A stretch of DNA of 64,000 bases from Agrococcus lahaulensis DSM 17612 (GTDB lineage: Bacteria; Actinomycetota; Actinomycetes; Actinomycetales; Microbacteriaceae): positions 248,001 through 312,000 of the forward strand of contig NZ_KE384303.1 of NCBI RefSeq assembly GCF_000425105.1. The letters run 5' to 3'. This document shows positions 55,872-64,000 of this stretch, one piece after another (position 1 is the stretch's first letter; the number at the start of each line of letters is the position of its first letter). The notes beneath the pieces were generated by a model. It saw only the letters and a program-made list of their open reading frames with translations. It searched no databases and was not told the origin of the DNA. Made by a program: the position numbers and the translations under genes.

Positions 55872-56683
55872 GTGGAGGCACCGTGACCGCGCACCCCTAC
55901 GAGGAGCTGCTCGCCGACGTGATGGCGAACGGGCGGCACAAGGGCGATCGCACCGGCACCGGCACCCGGTCGGTGTTCGGCCGGCAGCTGCGCTTCGACC
56001 TCGCCGAGGGGTTCCCGCTCATCACCACGAAGCGCGTGCACTTCAAGTCGCTCGCGCTCGAGCTGCTGTGGTTCCTGCGCGGCGAGTCGAACGTGCGCTG
56101 GCTGCAGGAGCGCGGCGTCACGATCTGGGACGAGTGGGCGGACGCGGATGGGGAGCTCGGCCCGGTCTACGGGGTGCAGTGGCGCTCGTGGCCGGCGCGA
56201 GACGGCGGCACGATCGACCAGATCGCGCAGGTCGTCGAGTCGATCCGCTCGAACCCCGACTCGCGCCGGCACATCGTGTCGGCGTGGAACCCCGCCGACA
56301 TCCCCGACATGGCGCTCGCCCCGTGCCACGCGCTCTTCCAGTTCGACGTCACCGACGGCCGGCTCTCGTGCCAGCTCTACCAGCGCTCGGCCGACATGTT
56401 CCTCGGGGTGCCGTTCAACATCGCGAGCTACGCGCTCCTGACGCACATGATCGCGCAGCAGACGGGTCTCGAGGTGGGCGACTTCATCTGGACCGGCGGC
56501 GACTGCCACGTCTACGACAACCACGTCGAGCAGGTCGAGCGGCAGCTCTCCCGCGAGCCGTACCCGCTCCCGACGCTGCGCATCCGCCGACGGCCCGAGG
56601 GCATCCTCGACTACGAGCTCGACGACTTCCAGGTCGTCGACTACCGGCACCACCCGGGCATCAAGGCGCCGGTCGCGGTCTAG
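55868..56683 (+). CDS. thyA: Thymidylate synthase
   Basis: Folate-dependent methylation of dUMP to dTMP. The 271-residue enzyme has [18 protein letters not shown], the catalytic Cys in [10 protein letters not shown] (about 153), [20 protein letters not shown] and [12 protein letters not shown]. Two starts are possible: ATG 55868 (AGGAGG upstream, overlapping the previous stop) and GTG 55883 (GGAGGCACC upstream); the two share an 8-nt duplicated leader. I list the ATG. The directly following folA regenerates its folate cofactor. Confidence 0.97.
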   Translation: MSGGTVTAHPYEELLADVMANGRHKGDRTGTGTRSVFGRQLRFDLAEGFPLITTKRVHFKSLALELLWFLRGESNVRWLQERGVTIWDEWADADGELGPVYGVQWRSWPARDGGTIDQIAQVVESIRSNPDSRRHIVSAWNPADIPDMALAPCHALFQFDVTDGRLSCQLYQRSADMFLGVPFNIASYALLTHMIAQQTGLEVGDFIWTGGDCHVYDNHVEQVERQLSREPYPLPTLRIRRRPEGILDYELDDFQVVDYRHHPGIKAPVAV

Positions 56684-57220
56684 ATGATCGGCATGATCTG
56701 GGCCCAGGCCCGCGGCGGCGTGATCGGCGACGCGGGGGACATGCCGTGGTCGCTCCCCGAGGACATGGCGCGCTTCAAGGCGATCACGATGGGCCACCCG
56801 GTCGTCATGGGCCGGCGCACCTGGGAGTCGTTCCCGCCGCGCTACCGGCCCCTGCCGGGGCGCGAGAACATCGTCATCACCTCGAGCGACGACTTCGTCG
56901 CACCCGGCGCCCGCGTCGTCTCGAGCCTCGACGAGGCGCTCGCCGCGGCGCTCGCGATCGACGACGAGGTGTGGATCGTCGGCGGCGGTCGCGTCTACCG
57001 CGACGCGATGACGCGCGCCGACCGGCTCGAGATCACCGACATCGAGCTCGACGCGAGCGGCGACACGACGGCGCCCGTGCCGGATGCGTCGTGGCGCGTG
57101 GTGATGCGCGACCCGGCCGAGGGATGGCACGCGAGCCGCACCGGGCTGCGATTCGCGTATCGCACCCTCGAGCGACGGGCGGAGAGGCCGCGCGAGCGGC
57201 ACGGTAGCCTGGTCGAGTGA
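56684..57220 (+). CDS. folA: Dihydrofolate reductase
   Basis: Reduces dihydrofolate made by ThyA back to tetrahydrofolate. The 178-residue protein has MIGMIWAQARGGVIGDAGDMPWSLPEDM (Met20-loop region and active-site acid), VVMGRRTWES and WIVGGGRVYRDAM. The ATG follows the thyA TAG with no spacer, and the stop overlaps the dapA GTG. It has a typical pairing with thyA. The C-terminal tail (about 160-178) is basic and longer than usual. Confidence 0.96.
   Translation: MIGMIWAQARGGVIGDAGDMPWSLPEDMARFKAITMGHPVVMGRRTWESFPPRYRPLPGRENIVITSSDDFVAPGARVVSSLDEALAAALAIDDEVWIVGGGRVYRDAMTRADRLEITDIELDASGDTTAPVPDASWRVVMRDPAEGWHASRTGLRFAYRTLERRAERPRERHGSLVE
57205..57210 (+). promoter_or_regulatory. Internal -10 box before dapA
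   Basis: TAGCCT (57205-57210) inside the folA 3' end, six bases, then the dapA GTG at 57217. It could allow dapA-rnj transcription independent of dapB-thyA. Confidence 0.5.
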
Positions 57221-58188
57221 ACCCCAATCCCTTCGGCCAGGTGCTCGTCGCGCTCGTGACGCCGTTCTCGGCCGACGGCGAGGTCGCCTGGGACGACGTC
57301 GAGCGGCTCATCGACGACGTCGTGACGCACGGCGCCGACGGCATCGTCGTCTCCGGCACGACCGGCGAGACGTCGACGCTCACCGACCCGGAGAAGATCC
57401 GGCTCGTCGAGGTCGCGAAGGCGGTCGCGGGCGACCGCGCGAAGGTCATCCAGGGCGGCGGCTCGAACGAGACCGCGCACGCGATCGACCTCTACCGCCA
57501 GGCGGAGCGGGCCGGCGCCGACGGCGTCATGATCGTCACGCCGTACTACAACAAGCCGACGCAGGCTGGCGTGCTGACGCACTTCCGGCTCATCGCCGAC
57601 GCGACCGACCTGCCGGTGATCCTCTACGACATCCCGGGCCGCTCGGGCATCCCGATCCGCTACGAGACGCTCCTGCGCGCCGCGAAGCACCCGAACATCC
57701 TCGCCGTGAAGGACGCCAAGGGCGACTTCGCCGAGGTGAGCCGCGTGCTCAACCAGACCGACCTGCTCTATTTCTCCGGCGACGACGCGAACGTGCTCCC
57801 GCACCTCGCGATCGGCGCCGCCGGCCTCATCGGCGTCACGGCGAACATCGCACCGAAGCCCTACCGGACGATGGTCGACGCGGTGAACGCGGGCGACCTC
57901 CGCACCGCGATGGCGCAGCACCAGGCGCTCGAGCCGCTCGTCCGCGCGACGATGACGCACGTGCCCGGCACCGTCTCGACGAAGTACATCCTGCACGGCC
58001 TCGGCCGCATCGGCAGCCCGCGCGTGCGCCTGCCGCTCGTGGGTCCCGAGGACGCCGAGGCGGCCCTCATCGAGGACGAGCTCGCGCTCGTCGCGGGCGT
58101 CGACGGGCTCGACCTGAGCCGCTTCCGCCCCGACCGCAACGCCGCCGCGGGCGGCGCCCTGCCGAAGGTGCACGGCACGACGCGCTGA
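57217..58188 (+). CDS. dapA: 4-hydroxy-tetrahydrodipicolinate synthase
   Basis: Condenses pyruvate with aspartate semialdehyde, the first committed step to lysine. The 323-residue protein has the TIM-barrel motifs VSGTTGETSTL, VTPYYNKPTQAGVL, LYDIPGRSG (Tyr of the catalytic triad) and the Schiff-base lysine in ILAVKDAKGD (about 165). The GTG overlaps the folA stop and has an internal -10 box. It precedes rnj, the usual actinobacterial order. Confidence 0.96.
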   Translation: MNPNPFGQVLVALVTPFSADGEVAWDDVERLIDDVVTHGADGIVVSGTTGETSTLTDPEKIRLVEVAKAVAGDRAKVIQGGGSNETAHAIDLYRQAERAGADGVMIVTPYYNKPTQAGVLTHFRLIADATDLPVILYDIPGRSGIPIRYETLLRAAKHPNILAVKDAKGDFAEVSRVLNQTDLLYFSGDDANVLPHLAIGAAGLIGVTANIAPKPYRTMVDAVNAGDLRTAMAQHQALEPLVRATMTHVPGTVSTKYILHGLGRIGSPRVRLPLVGPEDAEAALIEDELALVAGVDGLDLSRFRPDRNAAAGGALPKVHGTTR

Positions 58189-58291
58189 GCGCGAGAGCCC
58201 GTGGTCGCATCCACCCCAGATCTTCCCGCGCGCGAGGAGCGCGCACCCCACATCCGCTCGCCCCGTGCGAGCCGCATATGAAGGAGGCCCA

Positions 58292-59965
58292 TTGACGGCC
58301 ATCACCCAGCCCCCCGCGCTCGCGGCGGGCACCCTCCGCTTCTTCCCGCTCGGCGGCCTCGGCGAGGTCGGCCGCAACATGACGGTGTACGAGCAGGACG
58401 GCAAGCTGCTCATCGTCGACTGCGGCGTGCTCTTCCCCGAGGAGCACCAGCCCGGCGTCGACCTCGTGCTGCCCGACTTCGGTCCGATCCGCGATCGCCT
58501 CGACGACGTCGTCGCCGTCGTGCTCACGCACGGCCACGAGGACCACATCGGCGCCGTGCCCTACCTCCTGCGGCTCAAGGCCGACATCCCCCTGCTCGGC
58601 TCGCAGCTCACGCTCGCGCTCGTCGAGGCGAAGCTCAAGGAGCACCGCATCCGCCCCTTCACCCACACGGTGAAGGAGGGCCAGGTCGAGCAGCTCGGCC
58701 CGTTCGAGACCGAGTTCGTCGCGGTCAACCACTCCATCCCCGACGCGCTCGCCGTCGCGATCCGCACGAGCGCGGGCCTCGTGCTCCACACGGGCGACTT
58801 CAAGATGGACCAGCTTCCGCTCGACGACCGCATCACCGACCTCCGCGCGTTCGCGCGGCTCGGCGAGGAGGGCGTGGATGCGTTCCTGGTCGACTCCACG
58901 AACGCCGACGTCCCCGGGTTCACGGCTCCCGAGCGCGAGATCGGCCCCGTCATCTCGCAGGTGATCGCGAAGACCTCCGGGCTCGTCGTCGTCGCCTCCT
59001 TCTCGAGCCACGTGCACCGCGTGCAGCAAGTGCTCGACGCGGCGCACGAGAACGGCCGCAAGGTCGCCTTCGTCGGCCGCTCGATGGTGCGCAACATGGG
59101 CATCGCGGCCGAGCTCGGCTACCTCAAGGTGCCCGACGGCGTCGTGGTGAGCCAGAAGGAGGCCGAGAACATGCCGCGCGAGCAGGTCGTCTTCATGTCG
59201 ACCGGCTCGCAGGGCGAGCCGATGGCGGTGCTCAGCCGCATCGTCAACGGCGAGCACCGCATCGAGGTCGGCGAGGGCGACACCGTCATCCTCGCCTCGA
59301 GCCTCATCCCCGGCAACGAGAACGCCGTCTTCCGCGTCATCAACGGGCTCATGCAGCTCGGCGCGAAGGTCGTGCACAAGGGCTCGGCGAAGGTGCACGT
59401 CTCGGGCCACGCCTCGGCGGGCGAGCTGCTCTACTGCTACAACATCCTCAAGCCGCGGAACGTCGTGCCGGTGCACGGCGAGTACCGCCACCTGCACGCC
59501 GCGGCCTCGCTCGCGATCGACACGGGCGTGCCGCGCGAGCGCGCGTTCGTCGGCGAGAACGGCACCGTGTGGGACCTCGCGGACGGCGAGGTGACGGTCG
59601 CGGGCCAGCTCGAGATCGGCTTCGTCTACGTCGACGGCTCGTCCGTCGGCCGCATCGACGAGGCCGACCTCAAGGACCGCCGCATCCTCGCCGAGGAGGG
59701 CTTCATCTCGATCTTCGTCGCGGTCGAGCCGCAGACCGGCAAGGTGATCGTCGGCCCCGAGATCCACGCGCGCGGCTTCGCCGAGGACGACAAGGTCTTC
59801 GACGACATCCGCCCGAAGATCGTGAAGGCGCTCGCCGAGGCGGGCGAGCAGGGCGTGCGCGACCAGCACCAGTACCAGCAGGTCGTCCGCCGCACGGTGG
59901 GCCGCTGGGTGGGCACGCGCATCCGCCGCCGCCCGATGATCGTGCCGGTCGTCATCGAGGCGTAG
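58292..59965 (+). CDS. rnj: Ribonuclease J
   Basis: Zinc metallo-beta-lactamase/CASP nuclease with endo- and 5'-3' exoribonuclease activity. The 557-residue protein has the metal motif LTHGHEDHIG (about 80-89), HTGDFKMD, the beta-CASP motifs VASFSSHVHR and VGRSMVRN, and VHVSGHASAGE. The TTG at 58292 is chosen because a strong AAGGAGG (58281-58287) sits just upstream. A GTG at 58265 in frame lacks one and would add nine residues. The 103-bp gap before it shows no other feature. Confidence 0.94.
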   Translation: MTAITQPPALAAGTLRFFPLGGLGEVGRNMTVYEQDGKLLIVDCGVLFPEEHQPGVDLVLPDFGPIRDRLDDVVAVVLTHGHEDHIGAVPYLLRLKADIPLLGSQLTLALVEAKLKEHRIRPFTHTVKEGQVEQLGPFETEFVAVNHSIPDALAVAIRTSAGLVLHTGDFKMDQLPLDDRITDLRAFARLGEEGVDAFLVDSTNADVPGFTAPEREIGPVISQVIAKTSGLVVVASFSSHVHRVQQVLDAAHENGRKVAFVGRSMVRNMGIAAELGYLKVPDGVVVSQKEAENMPREQVVFMSTGSQGEPMAVLSRIVNGEHRIEVGEGDTVILASSLIPGNENAVFRVINGLMQLGAKVVHKGSAKVHVSGHASAGELLYCYNILKPRNVVPVHGEYRHLHAAASLAIDTGVPRERAFVGENGTVWDLADGEVTVAGQLEIGFVYVDGSSVGRIDEADLKDRRILAEEGFISIFVAVEPQTGKVIVGPEIHARGFAEDDKVFDDIRPKIVKALAEAGEQGVRDQHQYQQVVRRTVGRWVGTRIRRRPMIVPVVIEA

Positions 59966-60018
59966 CCGACACGTCGAGATCATCCTCGCGGGGGAGGGGC
60001 GAGCGCGCTCGCGTGCTC

Positions 60019-60024
60019 TAGCGT
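60019..60024 (+). promoter_or_regulatory. -10 box of the efflux gene set
   Basis: TAGCGT at 60019-60024, 54 nt before the adaptor GTG. AGAGGACGCC upstream of the GTG gives a modest ribosome-binding site. Confidence 0.4.
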
Positions 60025-60078
60025 GACGAGCGAGGGCACGCAACGGATGCGCGCCGCCCCGCCCGAGAGGACGCCGCC

Positions 60079-61257
60079 GTGCCCGAGCAGGACCACACCG
60101 CCCCCGTCGAGCCGCCCGTCGTCGAGGCAGGGGGAGCGGCCGCCGTCCCGGCGCCGCTGCACGCCGAGCAGTCGGCGCACCGCCAGGCCCCGCCGCGCGA
60201 GGCGCGCGCGGCCGCGAAGCGGCAGGCGAAGCTCGAGCAGCTCGAGCGCTCGCGGCTGCGGAAGGCCGAGCGCGCCGCGCGCGGGCCCGGCGCGTGGCGC
60301 ACGTGGGTGCTGCCCGTGCTCAAGCTCGCCGTGGGCGCGGCGATCGCGATCGCGCTCGTGAAGCTCGCGTTCTTCCCCGACGTCGAGGCGGTGAGCGCCG
60401 AGGACGGCCTCGTGCCCGGCGCCGCGTTCGAGGAGCCGCTCGCGACCGTCGAGCGCGGCTCGGTCGAGAACGCCGTCTCGATCGAGGGCATGATCGTGCC
60501 GGTCGAGGCGGTGCCGGTGCGCTCGACCCACGCGGGCACCGTCGCGCGCGTGAGCGCCGCCGACGGCGCGCAGGTCGCCGAGGGCGACGTGCTCTACACC
60601 GTGCGCGTCGAGACGCAGGGCGCGCCCGCGGCGGACGGCACCGTGCCGCCGCCCACCGCGCGCGTGCACAGCATCGTCGCGCCCGCCGCCGGCACCCTCA
60701 CGGGCTTCGCCGTGCTCGTCGGCCAGAGCGTCGACGTCGCGGGGGAGACCGGCGCGGTGCAGCCGCCCGAGCACGTCGTGCGCGCGAGCCTCGGCGCTGC
60801 CGAGCAGTACCGGCTGACGACGCAGCCCGAGTCGGCGACCGTCACGATCGACGGCGGTCCGGCGCCCTTCGAGTGCGGCGCGGTCGCGATCGCCCAGCCG
60901 GTGGGCGAGCAGATCACGACGGGCGCGAGCGCGACCCTCACGTGCGCGGTGCCGGGCGACGTGCGCGTCTTCGTCGGCCTCGCCGCGAAGGTCGAGCTGA
61001 GCGCCGGCTCGGCGAGCGACGTGCTGCTGCTGCCGACGACCGCCGTGCTCGGGAGCGCCGAGACCGGCATCGCGTACCGGCCCGGCGCCGACGGCGCGCC
61101 GGAGGAGGTGCCGGTCGAGCTCGGGCTGAGCGACGGCCGCATGGTCGAGGTGCGCGCGGGGCTCTCGGAGGGGGATGCCGTGCTGCAGTTCGTGCCGGGC
61201 GCCGCCGACCCGTGCGCCGACCCGATGACGGCCGATCCCATGCTGTGCGGGTTCTGA
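60079..61257 (+). CDS. Efflux adaptor-like (membrane fusion) protein
   Basis: A 392-residue protein: cytoplasmic Ala/Arg-rich N-terminus with a short helical segment (1-70), one membrane segment (about 76-98), then an external domain with split lipoyl-like halves (VPVRSTHAGTVARVSAADGAQ and HSIVAPAAGTLTGFAVLVGQ) and a C-terminal beta domain (LPTTAVLGSAETGIAYR). It resembles MacA/HlyD-type adaptors of MacB-like ABC exporters. Together with the following ATPase and permease it forms a tripartite-like set, without an outer-membrane part, as expected for a Gram-positive envelope. The stop overlaps the next start (TGATG). Confidence 0.8.
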   Translation: MPEQDHTAPVEPPVVEAGGAAAVPAPLHAEQSAHRQAPPREARAAAKRQAKLEQLERSRLRKAERAARGPGAWRTWVLPVLKLAVGAAIAIALVKLAFFPDVEAVSAEDGLVPGAAFEEPLATVERGSVENAVSIEGMIVPVEAVPVRSTHAGTVARVSAADGAQVAEGDVLYTVRVETQGAPAADGTVPPPTARVHSIVAPAAGTLTGFAVLVGQSVDVAGETGAVQPPEHVVRASLGAAEQYRLTTQPESATVTIDGGPAPFECGAVAIAQPVGEQITTGASATLTCAVPGDVRVFVGLAAKVELSAGSASDVLLLPTTAVLGSAETGIAYRPGADGAPEEVPVELGLSDGRMVEVRAGLSEGDAVLQFVPGAADPCADPMTADPMLCGF

Positions 61258-61967
61258 TGGTGCCGCTCCTGCGCCTGCGCGGCGTGACCCGCCAGTTCGC
61301 GACGATCGACGGCCCGGCCCTGCAGATCCTGCGCGGCATCGACCTCGACGTCGCGCCGGGGGACCGCGTCTCGATCGTCGGCCGCTCGGGCTCGGGGAAG
61401 TCGACGCTGCTCAACATCCTCGGACTCGTCGACCAGCCGACGACCGGGGCCGTCGAGCTCGACGGCGAGCCGGTCGCGCTCATGGGCGCCCGCGCTCGCG
61501 ATCGGCTGCGGGGCGCGAGCGTCGGCTTCGTCTTCCAGCAGTTCAACCTCATCGAGGGGCTCACGGCGGCCGAGAACGTCGCCGTGCCGCTCCACTACGG
61601 CGCGGGCCGCCGCTACTGGCAGCGCGCCCACCTCGCGCGCGAGATGCTGCACCGCGTGGGGCTCGGGCACCGGCTCGACACGAGGGCGACGAACCTCTCG
61701 GGCGGCGAGCAGCAGCGCGTCGCGATCGCCAGGGCGCTCGTGCGCCGGCCGCGGCTCATCCTCGCCGACGAGCCGACGGGCGCGCTCGACATCGAGACGG
61801 GCTCGCGCACGATGGACCTGCTCGACGAGGTCGCGACCGAGGCCGGCGCCGCGCTCGTCACCATCACGCACGACCTCGCCGTCGCGGCCCGCGCGCGGCG
61901 CGTGCTGCGGCTCGCCGACGGGCGGCTCCGCGCGCTCGAGCCGAGCGCGGCGGGAGCGCTCTCGTGA
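61257..61967 (+). CDS. ABC transporter ATPase (MacB/LolD-like)
   Basis: A 236-residue ATPase with Walker A VGRSGSGKSTLL (about 42-53), Q-loop VFQQFNLIEGLTAAENV, signature LSGGEQQRVAIARAL, Walker B LILADEPTGALD and a switch His in TITHDL. The LIEGLTA and TGALDIETG features place it with the MacB/LolD/FtsE group that drives peptide or lipid export with a MacB-like permease. It overlaps both neighbours. Confidence 0.92.
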   Translation: MVPLLRLRGVTRQFATIDGPALQILRGIDLDVAPGDRVSIVGRSGSGKSTLLNILGLVDQPTTGAVELDGEPVALMGARARDRLRGASVGFVFQQFNLIEGLTAAENVAVPLHYGAGRRYWQRAHLAREMLHRVGLGHRLDTRATNLSGGEQQRVAIARALVRRPRLILADEPTGALDIETGSRTMDLLDEVATEAGAALVTITHDLAVAARARRVLRLADGRLRALEPSAAGALS

Positions 61968-63169
61968 CCGACGTCGTCGCCGCGATCCAGGACGCGTGGA
62001 CCGAGCTGCGCATCCACCGCGGCCGCGTGCTCATGAGCCTCATTGGCGTGACGGTCGCGATCGCCGCGCTCACCGCATCCGTCGCCGTCGGCGACCTCGC
62101 CCGATCGACGCTCGTCTCGTCGATGGAGGCCAACGGCGGCCGGGCCGCGACCATCAGCCTGTGGGTCGAGACGTCGTCGGCCGACGGCACGCCGGGCGAC
62201 CCCGTCGCCGCGCTCGACGCGATCGAGACGGCCGTCGACCGCTACCGCATCGACTACGCGAGCGCGCGCATGAGCACGGGCCTCGCGCTCGGCGGCGCGG
62301 GCGCATCGGTGCAGATCGAGGCGGTCGACCCCGACTTCGCCGTCATGCGGCACCTCCGCGTCGCCGATGGGCGCTTCCTCAACGAGAGCGACCGCGCGCG
62401 GCTCGCGCCCGCAGTCGTCGTGAACCGCGGCACGCTCGAGCTGCTCGGCGGCGGCGGGCTCGACGCGCACCGCACGATCGAGCTCGGCGGCACGACGGCC
62501 GTCGTCGTCGGCCTCGTCGACCGCGGCCTCGGCGACGAGTGGCCGCAGGCGTGGATGCTGCCGCGCGACGTGCTGCGCATCGCCGGGGACGATCCGTCCG
62601 CGATGCACTCCTCCCTCTCCCTCGAGGCGTGGGTCCCCGCGGAGGCGGCTGACGAGGGGCTGCGGATGCTGCGCCAGGACCTGCGCGGCGCGCTCCCGGG
62701 CGCGATGGTCGACGGTAACCGCAGCGACTGGCAGGCGTTCGAGGGCTACGATCCGCTGCTGCCGCTGCAGCTCACGCTCGTCGGCACCGCCGTCGTCATC
62801 CTGCTGCTCGGCGCGCTCGGGCTCGTGACCGTCGCCGTCGTCTCGATCCGGCAGCGCGTGCGCGAGCTGGGCATCCGCCGCGCCTTCGGAGCGTCACGCT
62901 CCCGCATCTTCGTCGCCGTCATGCTCGAGTCGGTCGTCGGCACGGTCGTCGCCGGCACGATCGGCATCGCGCTGTGCATCTTCGCCTACCGGCTGCCGAT
63001 CGTGCAGGACGCGCTCACCCAGGGCATCGGCGGCATGGTGCTGCCCGGCTTCCCGATGTCGGCCGCCGTGACCGGGCTCATCGTCGCGGCTGCCGTCGGC
63101 GCGCTCGCCGGCAGCGTGCCCGCGACGATCGCCGTCCGCTCGAAGGTGATCGAGGCCATCCGCTTCTGA
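61964..63169 (+). CDS. MacB-like ABC permease
   Basis: A 401-residue permease with the MacB topology: one N-terminal membrane segment (about 25-44), a large external MacB-PCD-like domain (about 50-260) and three C-terminal segments (about 267-292, 320-345, 360-385). The cytoplasmic coupling motif RQRVRELGIRRAFGASRSRIF is strongly conserved. With the adaptor and ATPase it likely exports a peptide, lipid or antibiotic. The substrate is unknown. Confidence 0.9.
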   Translation: MTDVVAAIQDAWTELRIHRGRVLMSLIGVTVAIAALTASVAVGDLARSTLVSSMEANGGRAATISLWVETSSADGTPGDPVAALDAIETAVDRYRIDYASARMSTGLALGGAGASVQIEAVDPDFAVMRHLRVADGRFLNESDRARLAPAVVVNRGTLELLGGGGLDAHRTIELGGTTAVVVGLVDRGLGDEWPQAWMLPRDVLRIAGDDPSAMHSSLSLEAWVPAEAADEGLRMLRQDLRGALPGAMVDGNRSDWQAFEGYDPLLPLQLTLVGTAVVILLLGALGLVTVAVVSIRQRVRELGIRRAFGASRSRIFVAVMLESVVGTVVAGTIGIALCIFAYRLPIVQDALTQGIGGMVLPGFPMSAAVTGLIVAAAVGALAGSVPATIAVRSKVIEAIRF

Positions 63170-63205
63170 GCGGAGCGCCTCCGGCCGCTCGTGGGCGCCG
63201 GCATC

Positions 63206-63211
63206 TAGGGT
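63206..63211 (+). promoter_or_regulatory. -10 box of ftsK, leaderless
   Basis: TAGGGT (63206-63211), seven bases, then ATG at 63219. The efflux genes and ftsK are therefore likely transcribed separately. Confidence 0.5.
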
Positions 63212-63218
63212 GTCGGCC

Positions 63219-64000
63219 ATGGCCACGAGCACCAAGTCGACCAAGCCGTCCCCGCGCGGGCGCTCGACCGGCACGTCGACCTCCGCGACGACGAAGGTGC
63301 AGCGCGCGACCCGGCAGCCGAAGGCCCAGCCGGTGTTCGAGGACGACGGCCCCGGCCTCGCGCAGCGCGCGTGGATGGGCCTCGCGCACGCGACGGGCGG
63401 CGCGGCGCGCGTCTTCGGGCGCGAGTCGCTCGCGAAGGAGGAGCGCCGCGACGGCGTGCCCTTCCTGCTGACGATCCTCGCGGTGCTCGGCGCCGTCGTC
63501 GAGTGGATCCTGCCCGCGAACCAGGTCGCGCAGGCCATCTCCGCCTACACGTGGGGCGGGCTGTTCGGCCAGGTCGCGATCGCGCTCCCGGTCGTCTTCG
63601 TGCTCCTCGCGCTGTGGATGTTCCGCCACCCGGCCTCGGTGAGCGACAACGGCCGCGTCGGCGTGGGCATCGCGCTGCTGCTGATCTTCGTCGCGGGCCT
63701 GTGCCACGTCGTGCTGGGCATGCCGGATGCGTCGCTCGGCATGCCCGCGCTCGCCGACGCGGGCGGGATCCTCGGCTGGGTCGCCGCCGCGCCGCTCGCC
63801 GCGCTCCTCACCCCGATCGGCGCGGGCATCGTGTGCGGCCTCGTCGCCGCGCTCGCGGTGCTCATCATCACCCGCACGCCGCCGACCCGCATCCCCGAGC
63901 GGCTCGCCGACCTCTACGGCTACCTCTTCGGCGTCGAGACCGGCACCCCTGAGGAGCGCGAGGAGGCCCGCCGCGCCCGCCGCGAGGCCAAGGAGCTCGC
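63219..64000 (+). CDS. ftsK: FtsK DNA translocase, N-terminal part (cut by window end)
   Basis: The open frame runs off the window. The visible 260 residues have a basic Ser/Thr-rich start, about four membrane segments (VPFLLTILAVLGAVVEWIL, AIALPVVFVLLALWMF, VGIALLLIFVAGLCHVV, and a pair between LGWVAAAPLAALL and LVAALAVLII) and then the charged linker (TPEEREEARRARREAKEL). That is the FtsK N-terminal domain that anchors the translocase at the septum. The P-loop motor lies beyond base 64000. The rnj-ftsK neighbourhood supports it. Confidence 0.85.
   Translation, partial: MATSTKSTKPSPRGRSTGTSTSATTKVQRATRQPKAQPVFEDDGPGLAQRAWMGLAHATGGAARVFGRESLAKEERRDGVPFLLTILAVLGAVVEWILPANQVAQAISAYTWGGLFGQVAIALPVVFVLLALWMFRHPASVSDNGRVGVGIALLLIFVAGLCHVVLGMPDASLGMPALADAGGILGWVAAAPLAALLTPIGAGIVCGLVAALAVLIITRTPPTRIPERLADLYGYLFGVETGTPEEREEARRARREAKEL

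Overview
This is a gene-dense, very GC-rich chromosomal segment in which almost every codon ends in G or C. It most likely comes from an actinobacterium of the Microbacteriaceae type (Agrococcus/Microbacterium-like). I infer this from gene order (dxr-rseP-ispG-proS-nusA-ylxR-infB-rbfA, then truB-ribF-rpsO-pnp, then dapB-thyA-folA-dapA-rnj-ftsK), heavy use of GTG starts, TANNNT-type -10 boxes lying 6-7 nt before start codons, and the two-aldehyde-dehydrogenase deoC cluster. I see no rRNA, tRNA, CRISPR array, insertion sequence, integrase or prophage gene. No gap between genes exceeds 300 bp. The genus is inferred, not proven.

Layout. 1-4.2 kb: the 3' part of an EccC/FtsK-like ATPase gene, converging on an alanine dehydrogenase/GABA aminotransferase pair. 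4.3-10.8 kb: OsmC-like protein, then the isoprenoid/envelope block (dxr, GNAT, rseP, ispG), with a lysozyme-like membrane protein and an RNase HI fusion on the other strand. 10.8-17.3 kb: an MFS exporter and a six-gene MoxR/DUF58/VWA/TPR operon resembling the Bat system. 17.3-27 kb: proS, a membrane-bound LuxR-type regulator, a Na+/alanine symporter, then nusA-ylxR-infB-rbfA without rimP. 27-33.3 kb: accessory genes (RNB nuclease, MutY, DUF418, uridine-kinase-like, ketopantoate reductase, a PCD-VOC fusion). 33.3-36 kb: truB, small membrane proteins, ribF. 36-48.9 kb: a catabolic block (deoC plus two ALDHs, CDF transporter, PIN protein, M20 peptidase, kynA-amidohydrolase-kynU, lipoprotein, aspA, PrsW). 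49-60 kb: rpsO, pnp, M16 peptidase, histidine phosphatase, GNAT, dapB, thyA, folA, dapA, rnj. 60-63.2 kb: an adaptor/ABC ATPase/permease efflux set. 63.2 kb to the end: the 5' part of ftsK.

How it works together. The backbone is housekeeping: transcription antitermination, translation initiation, rRNA/tRNA maturation, RNA decay, and lysine/thymidylate synthesis. Several inserts are short pathways. deoC with the adjacent ALDH would convert deoxyribose phosphate to glyceraldehyde-3-phosphate and acetate. kynA-amidohydrolase-kynU would convert tryptophan to anthranilate if the amidohydrolase replaces KynB. Ald, GabT, AspA and the alanine symporter point to amino-acid catabolism. Many genes overlap by 1-4 nt (TGATG, GTGA, ATGA), implying translational coupling.

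Most notable: an amidohydrolase in the exact place of the missing formylkynurenine formamidase; a 102-bp displaced duplication of the nusA tail with hairpins; a pervasive leaderless-promoter signature; palindromic tandem repeats at 40.35-40.5 kb; and domain fusions or degenerate paralogues (RNase H-DUF4440, PCD-VOC with lost catalytic histidines, an ALDH lacking its catalytic domain).
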